From: Robertmurraya sp047302285
Lineage (GTDB): Bacteria; Bacillota; Bacilli; Bacillales; Cytobacillaceae
Direction: 5' to 3'
DNA length: 64,000 bases
Assembly: GCF_047302285.1 (NCBI RefSeq)
Contig: NZ_CP154845.1
Location: 3,348,001 to 3,412,000, forward strand
This document shows positions 36,512 to 43,935 of this stretch, piece after piece. The number at the start of each line of letters is the position of its first letter. The first letter of the stretch is position 1. Position numbers and translations under genes: made by a program. Under the pieces are notes generated by a model. The model searched no databases. It had not been told where the DNA came from and was given only the letters and a program-made list of their open reading frames with translations.

Positions 36512-37204
36512 ATGCAAGCTTTTACGAAAATATCCACCGAACTTCAATCCCTTTTAGAAACAGTCCATCATATTCGCAAAATGGAAAAAGGGACTTATCT
36601 TTTTCAAGAGGGTAGTAAGGCCAATGAACTGTTCGTTGTGATAACTGGCAAGATTCAAATGAGCAAAATGATTCCAGACGGACGGGAACTTACGTTGAGG
36701 ATGGCTTCAGAAGGAGACCTCATTGGTGAACTTTCCTTATTTTGTTCTGCCCAAGCTCATATGCAAAATGCTAAAGTGATAGAAAGTGGAGAAGTTGCCG
36801 TTATTTATAAGAGTGACTTAGAAAAAAAGCTCGGTGAGGATCATTCTATTGCTTTAGAGTTTATGAAATGGATGAGTCAGGAACATCGGAAGGCTCAGAC
36901 AAAGTTCCGCGATCTTGTTTTACATGGAAAAAAAGGGGCTTTATATTCAACTTTAATTCGACTTTCCAATAGTTATGGTGTTCATTCAGAAGATGGTATT
37001 GTGATTGATACACCGATGACTAATCAAGAATTAGCAAATTTTTGCGGGACTTCCCGTGAGGTGGTTAATCGCCTTTTAAGTGAACTTCGTAAAGTTGATA
37101 TTATTAGTATTGATAAAGGAATTATTACGATTCATGATTTGGATTATATAAAACTAGAAATTGATTGCGAGAATTGTCCTATTGATATTTGTAATATTGA
37201 ATAG
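36512..37204 (+). CDS. fnr: Fnr-type oxygen-responsive transcription regulator (copy 1)
   Basis: A 230-residue Crp/Fnr regulator: cyclic-nucleotide-binding-like domain (about 20-115, with GELSLF), long dimer helix, and a winged helix whose recognition motif is TNQELANFCGTSREVVNRLLSEL. The C-terminus CENCPIDIC (Cys219, 222, 227) has the C-x2-C-x4-C spacing of B. subtilis Fnr, which binds a [4Fe-4S] cluster with an aspartate; Asp134 here is at the matching distance. It should activate anaerobic genes. The ATG at 36512 has AAGGGGG upstream; a longer frame exists without a site. It is convergent with ywiC, its neighbour in B. subtilis. Confidence 0.9.
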   Translation: MQAFTKISTELQSLLETVHHIRKMEKGTYLFQEGSKANELFVVITGKIQMSKMIPDGRELTLRMASEGDLIGELSLFCSAQAHMQNAKVIESGEVAVIYKSDLEKKLGEDHSIALEFMKWMSQEHRKAQTKFRDLVLHGKKGALYSTLIRLSNSYGVHSEDGIVIDTPMTNQELANFCGTSREVVNRLLSELRKVDIISIDKGIITIHDLDYIKLEIDCENCPIDICNIE

Positions 37205-37223
37205 CGAAAGATTTTGCAATGTA

Positions 37224-37258
37224 AAAAGGATCTCAATTTGTGTTGAGATCCCTTTTTT
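37224..37258 (+). terminator. Terminator of the first fnr gene
   Basis: A 9-bp stem (GGATCTCAA, 37228-37236, with 37243-37251) is followed by CTTTTTT. It lies 23 bases after the stop codon. Confidence 0.88.
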
Positions 37259-37332
37259 AGTCTATTCAAATGTATGGCGATATGGTGGGGCGATTTTCGC
37301 TCCAGGGTCTGAGCCTCTTCCACTTATAGGTC

Positions 37333-38049
37333 TTAATTTATAGCAAGGACTATCACTATAAAGAAGAGCGCTGCGTTGACGATTTCGAGTATACCTACTT
37401 GTTTCATCGTATACGGCTTCCCGTAAAAGTAGATGGCGCGGATTAAGCTTGGGATGTAGGATATGGCGACGATCCAATATCCGATGATGAGAAAAGCGAT
37501 GGGAACGATGGCATGATAAATCCAAGAAATCCATTTGTAAGTGACATTTTTCTTTTCACGAATCATAGTTTTTACATAAAAAGTGGAGCCGACAAAAAAG
37601 AGGATTGATGTGATAAACACAAGAATCGTTCCCGAATTCATTTCCCCATTTGGTAGGAAGCCACTGGCCAATCCCCCGATTGCAAAAACAAGAATTGCAC
37701 TAAAATCGTTCCATAAATTACGGTCTTGCTTCTTTTTTGAAAAATAGACATTAATGATAAAAAAAGGTAGCATCAATAGTCCAAAAATGGCAATGCTTGG
37801 TCTTGTCCATAGAGGAATCATTAAAAGAAGCAGCGCTGGAACAAGATAGAGCAATGTCCACTTTCGGTAAAAGGGGACTTTCTTCCCCTTCACCATCTGG
37901 AGCATTGGAAATGTTGCTAAATATAATAAAAGCCATCCCATGAATAAGGGAATATGCTGCCATATGAATCCAGATGCTACGACTGAAAGCCAAAACGGTA
38001 TGATTAGCATGGCCCATGCACCATGCTGCTTCGGTAAGAATACTTTCAT
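37333..38049 (-). CDS. ywiC: YwiC-like membrane protein
   Basis: A 238-residue integral membrane protein with about seven helices. The N-terminus PKQHGAWAMLIIPFWLSVV is the hallmark of the YwiC family (PF14256 as I recall). Its biochemical role is unknown, but in B. subtilis ywiC sits with narK, fnr and narGHJI. Here it faces the first fnr gene and has a strong Fnr-type box (AGTGA-N6-TCACT) upstream, so anaerobic induction is likely. No transporter motif or ligand site is evident. Confidence 0.85.
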   Translation of the reverse strand: MKVFLPKQHGAWAMLIIPFWLSVVASGFIWQHIPLFMGWLLLYLATFPMLQMVKGKKVPFYRKWTLLYLVPALLLLMIPLWTRPSIAIFGLLMLPFFIINVYFSKKKQDRNLWNDFSAILVFAIGGLASGFLPNGEMNSGTILVFITSILFFVGSTFYVKTMIREKKNVTYKWISWIYHAIVPIAFLIIGYWIVAISYIPSLIRAIYFYGKPYTMKQVGILEIVNAALFFIVIVLAIN

Positions 38050-38080
38050 AAAAAAACACTCCTTATCTTTTCCTATCTTA

Positions 38081-38123
38081 ACAATAACGATAGAAGAAAT
38101 GAAACGGAGTGAAAGACATCACT
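38081..38123 (-). promoter_or_regulatory. Fnr box and -10 before ywiC
   Basis: AGTGAAAGACATCACT (38108-38123) is a perfect AGTGA-N6-TCACT palindrome. A -10 TATTGT lies at 38081-38086, exactly the distance that puts the box centre at -41.5, the class II activator position. Confidence 0.7.
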
Positions 38124-38147
38124 TATTTAGGATTTGACACAAAATAT

Positions 38148-38585
38148 TTATTTAAGACCCGTCCTAATTGATTTCGACCAACTACGTTTAAAAAGATGTT
38201 TTGGCCCTCGTAAAACTCCAATATATTTTGAAAAAGACAATGCTAGCAACATCGTCAATAACAACAAGAAATGAGTACGAGAAAGAATTGAAATGCTTCC
38301 AATTAAATCGAGATCAGGCTCTAAAATCACTAAACTTTTTACCCAATAGAACAGTTTTTCCGGCTCGTCGGTAATGCTATAGAAAACAACTACACCGACT
38401 CCCGAAAGAAGACTTAAAGCCATCAGTACAAAGATGATTCGATTCACTACTGTACCAAGTTTATAAAGGAATTTCATTTCCTCTTGGACCCAACATCCAT
38501 TTACACGCCAGATAAGTGCCATCCCCAAAACTGCAACGACAACATATGGATAAATTAACCACAAAATAATTTGAAACAAATCCAT
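38148..38585 (-). CDS. Small membrane protein, possibly NarI-like
   Basis: A 145-residue protein with three or four hydrophobic helices (about 5-25, 45-68, 80-90 weak, 103-122). The start LWLIYPYVVVAVLGMALIWR resembles the opening helix of the nitrate reductase gamma subunit NarI, but the protein is much shorter than NarI (about 220) and has only one obvious internal histidine, so it cannot hold two b hemes in the normal way. The Mo-cofactor genes and an Fnr-type site upstream fit an anaerobic respiratory role. The NarI link is a guess; the membrane location is secure. Confidence 0.6.
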   Translation of the reverse strand: MDLFQIILWLIYPYVVVAVLGMALIWRVNGCWVQEEMKFLYKLGTVVNRIIFVLMALSLLSGVGVVVFYSITDEPEKLFYWVKSLVILEPDLDLIGSISILSRTHFLLLLTMLLALSFSKYIGVLRGPKHLFKRSWSKSIRTGLK

Positions 38586-38624
38586 TCTTCTCTCTCCCCA
38601 CTGCTCATAAAAGCCCTTACATAT

Positions 38625-38667
38625 ATATTAGTAAGAGAGAGAAAAGAATTCAGTGATAAATGTTACG
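38625..38667 (-). promoter_or_regulatory. Fnr-like box and -10 before the NarI-like gene
   Basis: On the minus strand CGTAA-CATTTA-TCACT (38652-38667) is a 7/10 match to TGTGA-N6-TCACA. A -10 TAATAT (38625-38630) sits at exactly the spacing seen for ywiC, moeA and moaA. Confidence 0.5.
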
Positions 38668-38696
38668 TTTATGACAATTTGATTAACATTTTTCGA

Positions 38697-39224
38697 CTAT
38701 TCTATGAACGAAAGATGGTTTACTAACCACTTGTATCCATCGGAATCATTGATGGCAAATTTCCTAATCTCCTGATACTCTTTCATTTCATTCATAAGTT
38801 CCTTCTCCCAGAAGAAAATGACCTGAATATTTTCCAACATCATCAATAGATCCAGATCATCCTTTGTACGAATCAGGACTGCTTTTGGATAAGATTCTCG
38901 CTTATGCCCTTCAATCAAGATAATATCAGGTTGAAAAAATGAAAGAAGCTGCAACTTCTCTTCAAGAGACCACACAATTTTTTCAGCTTGTAAAAGCAAG
39001 TGTCCATCACCTTCTACAAGAGAAGCGATGGCACCTGCTTTCAAATGCTTGTGAGAGTCCCTCTCATCTTGAAAATCTGGTTTCCCACCGTGCCCATGGT
39101 GCTTTAAAGTCACAACAGAGAGATTGTTCTTCTGAAATTGTTCAATAACTCTTTTAATAAGAGTTGTTTTTCCACTATTTTGATATCCAACGATTTGGAA
39201 AATAGTAGCCTCTACCACGGCCAC
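38697..39224 (-). CDS. mobB: Molybdopterin-guanine dinucleotide biosynthesis protein MobB
   Basis: GTP-binding accessory protein for attaching GMP to molybdopterin, which makes the cofactor form used by nitrate reductase-type enzymes. The 175-residue P-loop protein has Walker A GYQNSGKTT near residues 13-21, VVTLKHHGHGG near 37 and the family's DIILIEGHKRESYPK near 100. Translation starts at GTG 39224, inside the end of moeA (13-base overlap), so the two are co-expressed. MobA is not in the window. Confidence 0.92.
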   Translation of the reverse strand: MAVVEATIFQIVGYQNSGKTTLIKRVIEQFQKNNLSVVTLKHHGHGGKPDFQDERDSHKHLKAGAIASLVEGDGHLLLQAEKIVWSLEEKLQLLSFFQPDIILIEGHKRESYPKAVLIRTKDDLDLLMMLENIQVIFFWEKELMNEMKEYQEIRKFAINDSDGYKWLVNHLSFIE

Positions 39225-40477
39225 TCGCTTCCTTCATGGTTTTCAAGCAATAATACATCCACTTCGTCTCCTGCCATAAAACCTCTAGTCCCTCCTGGTA
39301 AAACGGTTAAAGAATTGGCACCAGCAAGGCTCATGACAATATTCGATTTATCTAAACCACTAGGTGTGACAATCAGTTTCCCATCTGCAACAGATAATCT
39401 ACTTCGAACAAAACGTGTGAATGGGTTCGCTTTTGGAAAATCGACATCTAGCACCGCTTTTTCTTTCCTTAAATGTGGCTTTGGTGAGCACAGCATTTTT
39501 CGAATAACTGGTCTGGCAAAAAGTTCAAACCCAACATAGCATGCAGATGGATTTCCTGAAAGACCAAATAGAAATTTGCCTCCAAATTGAGCGACTGTTG
39601 TCACACTTCCAGGACGCATGCTAACTTTATTGAACAACACGGTTGCATCAAGTTTTTCATAAATGGCAGGCAGATAGTCAAAATCTCCAACTGACACCCC
39701 ACCGGTCGTCACCAGCAAATCAACTTTATCGATCGCTTCCTTCACTGCTTCAAAGCAAGTGTCAAAATCATCAGGAAGGGTTCCAAAATATTGAACCTCT
39801 GCTCCAGCGCGTTCAATTTGGGCACTAATCATATAAGAATTACTGTTTCTAATTTTTCCTGGTTGTAATGGTTCGTCAACCGCTAATAATTCGGTTCCTG
39901 TCGCGAAAAGTCCGACTTTCGGTTTCTTTGCTACATGGACCTTTGCATAGCCAAAAGTGGCAAGCATCGCTTGAATACCAGGATTTATTTTTGTTCCTTT
40001 TTCCACTAATACTTCACCGGTTTTTGCATCCTCCCCACGGCGAGATACATTTTCCCCAGGTTTGTGTTTGCGCTTCGTGCTCATATATGCCTTGCCATCC
40101 TTTATATAATCTTTGGCAAGCTCAAGCATAATCACACAATCGCATGATGATGGCATCTGTGCACCAGTCATAATTCTAACCGTTTGAAAGGGTCCTACAA
40201 CCTTATCGGAAACAAGTCCAGCTCCGATATGATCGACTACTTCAAATTCGATCGGGTTGTCTCGGTTTGCCTCCTGTGTATCGATGGATCGTACAGCATA
40301 GCCATCATAAGGTGCACGATCAAAATGTGGTACATCATTTGTTGCAAGGAGGTTTTCTGATAAATAACGCCCATAACTTTCATTTACCGATACATATTCA
40401 GATTTTCCTTCTATACGATTTGCCATAATACTCGAAACTGCTTCCCCGATAGGGATTGGTTTTCTGAATTCTACCAT
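39212..40477 (-). CDS. moeA: Molybdopterin molybdenumtransferase MoeA
   Basis: Inserts molybdate into adenylylated molybdopterin in the last common step of Mo-cofactor synthesis. The 421-residue protein has the MoeA domain order: domains I-II with FDRAPYDGYAVRS near 55 and GAQMPSSCDCVIM, the MoCF-type domain III with VTTGGVSVGDFDY and GLSGNPSACYVG, and a C-terminal beta domain. The ATG at 40477 has GGAG 8 bases upstream. It leads a moeA-mobB unit. A promoter with TATAAT and an Fnr-type site at -41.5 precedes it. Confidence 0.94.
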   Translation of the reverse strand: MVEFRKPIPIGEAVSSIMANRIEGKSEYVSVNESYGRYLSENLLATNDVPHFDRAPYDGYAVRSIDTQEANRDNPIEFEVVDHIGAGLVSDKVVGPFQTVRIMTGAQMPSSCDCVIMLELAKDYIKDGKAYMSTKRKHKPGENVSRRGEDAKTGEVLVEKGTKINPGIQAMLATFGYAKVHVAKKPKVGLFATGTELLAVDEPLQPGKIRNSNSYMISAQIERAGAEVQYFGTLPDDFDTCFEAVKEAIDKVDLLVTTGGVSVGDFDYLPAIYEKLDATVLFNKVSMRPGSVTTVAQFGGKFLFGLSGNPSACYVGFELFARPVIRKMLCSPKPHLRKEKAVLDVDFPKANPFTRFVRSRLSVADGKLIVTPSGLDKSNIVMSLAGANSLTVLPGGTRGFMAGDEVDVLLLENHEGSEWPW

Positions 40478-40568
40478 TTCAACCACTCCATATATGTACG
40501 TTAATTTCAATCAATTTCACTTTGGCACACGAATAAGCCATGAGAAAATTGACGATTGTATACACTCT

Positions 40569-40611
40569 ATTATAAGCGTACATAAATATGTTCTACAGAA
40601 CAAATATCACA
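40569..40611 (-). promoter_or_regulatory. Fnr-like box and -10 before moeA-mobB
   Basis: On the minus strand TGTGA-TATTTG-TTCTG (40596-40611) has one perfect and one poor half-site, and a perfect -10 TATAAT lies at 40569-40574, placing the box centre at -41.5. A 16-bp perfect palindrome, ATCACAATATTGTGAT (40606-40621), overlaps its upstream half. Confidence 0.6.
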
Positions 40612-40665
40612 ATATTGTGATGCCTGAGATTTTCTTATTTGTAAGGTGCAAACATTGCACTTATT

Positions 40666-41628
40666 TTAGGCTCGTACCGTCCCTTGACTTTTCAACTGGC
40701 TCACTCCATTTGCCAGCTTATCATCGACAACTTGTGCATCTTCAATATGCTTCACAATTAATCCTTCTATTTCATCAAAAATACGACTTGTTAAGTTCAT
40801 TTCATTTAACGTACTCTCACAATAGGTATTTTGCCTTGCTATAATACCACTTGCGTTATCCACTTTTACTTTCACGTTTCCAATAATATTTGTCACTACA
40901 TTCATTTTTTCAGTCGTCTTTTCACTTAAGGCAATACCAGAGTGGACAAGGTCGAAGCATTCTTTTGTGTTTTTTACTGCCCTATTAATATCACTTTGGA
41001 AACTTTTTGTTAGTTCCATAATATTATGTGAGCTTGTAGACGTTTCTTCTGCTAATTTTCTAACTTCCTCGGCCACGACTGAAAATCCTTTTCCATATTC
41101 TCCTGCGCGTGCTGCTTCAATCGATGCATTTAAGGCTAGTAGATTCGTTTGTTCTGCAATTCCTTTTATTAAAAAGACGATGTCATCAATCTCATTGGAG
41201 CGTTCACCTACTGTCATAATTGAATCCATATTCGTTTTAATTTCCCCGCCAAGATTCTGCATAAGCCCTTCTAAATCCTTAACGATCAATTGACCTTCAT
41301 CGCCTCTTTCCATCAGAACATCAGCCGATTCATGTAATTCTATTCCAGTTTCATTTAATTGATTGGCGCATTGGCTGGAGCCGGTTACTAACTCACTTAC
41401 CGTTTCAAAATGTTCTTTAATTTGTTCCACTAAAGTTCCGAGCAACCCATGTTGGTCATTCACCGATCCATGCTGTTCAATCGTCGTAACCAATTCATTT
41501 TGAAGCTCATTCATAAATAACGTGATTGCTTCTTCCTTCTCAGCTACTTCCTCTTTCAATTTATTTATCTCACTCATCAATTGTTGATTCTCAATTAGTA
41601 ATTTCTTCACCTGGCGATTTTTAAACAT
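40666..41628 (-). CDS. Soluble methyl-accepting chemotaxis-like protein
   Basis: A 320-residue protein with no membrane helix or known sensor domain. An N-terminal coiled coil (about 5-45) leads into a chemoreceptor signalling region whose hairpin tip is intact (GIAEQTNLLALNASIEAARAGEYGKGFSVVAEEVRKLAEE, given here in parts: EQTNLLALNASIEAARAGE then GFSVVAEEVRKLA). It should couple to CheA/CheW from the cytoplasm. It lies between moeA and moaA and has an Fnr box upstream, which hints at anaerobic or redox taxis. The ATG at 41628 follows GGGGGAAGG; two upstream ATGs lack a site. Confidence 0.82.
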   Translation of the reverse strand: MFKNRQVKKLLIENQQLMSEINKLKEEVAEKEEAITLFMNELQNELVTTIEQHGSVNDQHGLLGTLVEQIKEHFETVSELVTGSSQCANQLNETGIELHESADVLMERGDEGQLIVKDLEGLMQNLGGEIKTNMDSIMTVGERSNEIDDIVFLIKGIAEQTNLLALNASIEAARAGEYGKGFSVVAEEVRKLAEETSTSSHNIMELTKSFQSDINRAVKNTKECFDLVHSGIALSEKTTEKMNVVTNIIGNVKVKVDNASGIIARQNTYCESTLNEMNLTSRIFDEIEGLIVKHIEDAQVVDDKLANGVSQLKSQGTVRA

Positions 41629-41697
41629 CTTTCCTTCCCCCATATTCTTCATTAGCCCAACTCTAATTCAATCTTGTCATATTATGAAATGAACTCT

Positions 41698-41713
41698 AGT
41701 GATATAAGTCACA
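41698..41713 (-). promoter_or_regulatory. Fnr box before the chemotaxis-like gene
   Basis: TGTGACTTATATCACT on the minus strand matches TGTGA-N6-TCACA at 9 of 10 half-site positions. The hexamer at the expected -10 distance (CAAGAT) is weak, so the exact promoter is unclear. Confidence 0.65.
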
Positions 41714-41757
41714 TACCACATTGACTTAATAAGGGAAGTTTATATTTTTTTAGAAAA

Positions 41758-41801
41758 AAAGCTGACTACAAAAAGTCCTCTTTCAGACCTTTTGAGTCAG
41801 C
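41758..41801 (-). terminator. Terminator of moaA
   Basis: The stem GCTGACT...AGTCAGC (41761-41767 with 41795-41801), with an inner pairing, is followed on the minus strand by a run of T's. It begins 5 bases after the moaA stop codon. Confidence 0.75.
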
Positions 41802-41805
41802 GCTT

Positions 41806-42831
41806 TTATCCGCCTATATAAGACATTTCTATTTTTTTACGATTGGCAACTGTTTCTGCTGTTCTCAAATCAGAATATCGGTCGTCTCTGCCATTCCAGA
41901 TTTCACAAATTCGTTCTGCTAATTGTTTATTGTCAACGCCAGTGCGCATAAAATCCCTTAAATCATGACCATTTCCATTAAATAAACATGTATAGATTTT
42001 ACCATCTGCTGAAAGTCTTGAGCGTGTACAGCTTGAACAAAACGACTCTGATACTGAGGTGATAAAGCCTACGTCAATATCTGTTCCCTCGTATCGATAA
42101 CGCTTCGCGACTTCCCCATAATAATCTGGATCGACTGGTTCTAATGAGTAATGTTCTCTCAAAATCGTATAAATTTCTTTTTTCGTAACGACATCATCCA
42201 TTTTCCAACCATTGGAGCTTCCAACATCCATAAATTCAATATAGCGTAACTGCAAGCCGTTATCCTTACAATATTGAGCCATTGGGATGATTTCTGAATC
42301 ATTCAAGCCTTTTTTCACGACCATATTTATTTTCACGCCTAATCCTGCTTCTTGTGCTGCCTTTATCCCTTTTAAAACAGGTCCGACTCCTACATTTCGG
42401 CCATTGATTTGACCAAATAATTCATCTTTCAAACTATCCAAGCTAATATTTACACGTTTAAGACCAGCTGCCTTCAACTCTTTTGCATATTTAGGTAAAA
42501 GAACTCCATTTGTCGTAAGTCCAATATCCTTTAAGTTTTCTATTTTTGAAAGTAGCTCAACTAAGTATGGCAGATCCTTTCGTAACAAAGGTTCTCCCCC
42601 TGTTAAACGAATTTTCTCAACACCTAGTTCTACAAAAAGCTTAGCTAGTCTTTCAATTTCCTCATAAGACAACAATTCGCTCTTTGGTAAAAATACAAAA
42701 TCGGGACCGTAGATTTCAGCTGGCATACAATACTGGCAGCGGAAATTACATCGATCTATTACAGAAATTCTCAAATCTCTTAAGGGTCTATTTAATTTAT
42801 CTTTCACCTTCGCCAATCCCATCAACTCCAT
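41806..42831 (-). CDS. moaA: GTP 3',8-cyclase MoaA
   Basis: Radical-SAM enzyme that starts molybdopterin synthesis by rearranging GTP. The protein (341 residues from the first ATG) has the SAM cluster motif CNFRCQYC, LTGGEPLLRKDLP, and the second cluster ligands CSSC...C (CSSCTRSRLSADGKIYTC). The C-terminus ends in the GG required by MoaA. The start is unclear: ATGs at 42831 and 42822 lack a well-spaced site, while TTG 42816 has GGAG 9 bases upstream. MoaC, MoaD and MoaE are not in the window. A promoter with an Fnr-type site lies upstream. Confidence 0.95.
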   Translation of the reverse strand: MELMGLAKVKDKLNRPLRDLRISVIDRCNFRCQYCMPAEIYGPDFVFLPKSELLSYEEIERLAKLFVELGVEKIRLTGGEPLLRKDLPYLVELLSKIENLKDIGLTTNGVLLPKYAKELKAAGLKRVNISLDSLKDELFGQINGRNVGVGPVLKGIKAAQEAGLGVKINMVVKKGLNDSEIIPMAQYCKDNGLQLRYIEFMDVGSSNGWKMDDVVTKKEIYTILREHYSLEPVDPDYYGEVAKRYRYEGTDIDVGFITSVSESFCSSCTRSRLSADGKIYTCLFNGNGHDLRDFMRTGVDNKQLAERICEIWNGRDDRYSDLRTAETVANRKKIEMSYIGG

Positions 42832-42852
42832 AATATAGAGTGTTTTTCTACT

Positions 42853-42895
42853 ATATTAACAATTGTCTATTTCGATTACTGTTACCTTTCTCACT
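42853..42895 (-). promoter_or_regulatory. Fnr-like box and -10 before moaA
   Basis: AGTGA-GAAAGG-TAACA on the minus strand (42880-42895) matches 8 of 10 half-site bases. A -10 TAATAT (42853-42858) is at exactly the -41.5 spacing. The predicted transcript starts near 42846. Confidence 0.6.
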
Positions 42896-43094
42896 AAGAA
42901 AAGTTTCCTATTGCTATTACATCATAAAACCTAAACTTATAGTGTTAAATTGACGTATTGTCATAAACTTGTCATCATCTTGTTAGTTATTCCTATTTTA
43001 ACACTTTGCTTCCTTTTATGCATAAATATCCCCTCAACGGAAGCGAGTTTTTTTATTTTCACTATTTAAAACGTGAACATATTGTTAAATATCG

Positions 43095-43110
43095 TGTGAT
43101 TCGATTGACA
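43095..43110 (+). promoter_or_regulatory. Fnr-like box before the second fnr gene
   Basis: TGTGA-TTCGAT-TGACA matches 9 of 10 half-site bases. It lies about 100 bases before the start codon of the second Fnr-type regulator and suggests autoregulation or control by the first copy. No good -10 is at the class II distance; TTTATA at 43117-43122 is closer. Confidence 0.55.
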
Positions 43111-43210
43111 CTCTTATTTATATGGGGCATCCTTATGGAACAAAGGATTGTTTATAAATCGATTATCGTACATTTATAGATGTACATATTGAAATAAAGG
43201 GGCGAGTCAC

Positions 43211-43909
43211 ATGACTAACCAATTAAAAGCAACACATTCTGTAGAACTAAAAGAAATGCTCACTTTCACCGACAGACGTTTTCAAATAGAAAAAGGGATG
43301 TATTTATATCAAGAAGGAATGGTTGCTAATGAAATTTACATCCTTCTTTCAGGAAAAGTTCAAATTAGTAAAATTTCAGCAGATGGAAGGGAATTATCCT
43401 TACGTATTTGTGGAGCCAATGACATCTGTGGTGAGCTATCACTATTCACAAACTCTGCCAAATATATGCTGAACGCTCTTGTCATCGAGGATGCGGAGAT
43501 CGCTGCCATTAAGAAGGATACCCTTGAAAAAGAAATGTTACAAAATGGTTCACTCGCCTTTGAAATTATGAAATGGATGAGTGATCACTCTAGAAAAACA
43601 CAAACAAAATTCCGCGACCTTGTTCTCAACGGAAAAAAAGGGGCCCTTTTTTCAACTCTAATTCGAATGACCAACAGTTATGGTGTTCATTTAGCAGATG
43701 GGATATTGATTGACTTGCCTTTAACGAATCAAGAACTTGCCAACTTCTGTGGTACATCTCGTGAAAGCACAAATCGAATCTTAAACGATCTAAAAAAAGA
43801 AGATATTATTTCTGTTCAAAAAGGGAAGATTCTCATTCATGATTTGCAATACTTAAAAGACGAAATTGGTTGTGAAGATTGCCCTGTTATCTATTGCAAT
43901 ATCGAATAG
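43211..43909 (+). CDS. fnr: Fnr-type oxygen-responsive transcription regulator (copy 2)
   Basis: A 232-residue paralogue of the regulator at 36512-37204, with the same plan: sensor domain with GELSLF, a dimer helix and a winged helix with TNQELANFCGTSRESTNRILNDL. The C-terminal CEDCPVIYC (Cys221, 224, 229) keeps the C-x2-C-x4-C cluster spacing and Asp136 is at the same distance from it as in copy 1. The recognition helix differs at the VV/ST position after SRE, so target choice could differ slightly. GGGGCGAG precedes the ATG. It faces the radical-SAM gene. Confidence 0.9.
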   Translation: MTNQLKATHSVELKEMLTFTDRRFQIEKGMYLYQEGMVANEIYILLSGKVQISKISADGRELSLRICGANDICGELSLFTNSAKYMLNALVIEDAEIAAIKKDTLEKEMLQNGSLAFEIMKWMSDHSRKTQTKFRDLVLNGKKGALFSTLIRMTNSYGVHLADGILIDLPLTNQELANFCGTSRESTNRILNDLKKEDIISVQKGKILIHDLQYLKDEIGCEDCPVIYCNIE

Positions 43910-43935
43910 AGTGAGCTAAGCTCACTCTATTTTTG
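43905..43935. terminator. Bidirectional terminator overlapping the second fnr stop codon
   Basis: An uninterrupted dyad AATAGAGTGAGCT / AGCTCACTCTATT is followed by TTTTG. It includes the fnr TAG stop and the last codons of the convergent radical-SAM gene. Confidence 0.8.

Noticed and set aside
37262..37534. 90-residue minus-strand frame over the end of ywiC
   Set aside because: It is rich in His and Arg, out of frame with ywiC and has no binding site; a shadow of the real gene.
43168..43185. Dyad GTACAT-N6-ATGTAC in the leader of the second fnr gene
   Set aside because: Only 6-bp arms in AT-rich sequence; no known site matches and no second copy was found.
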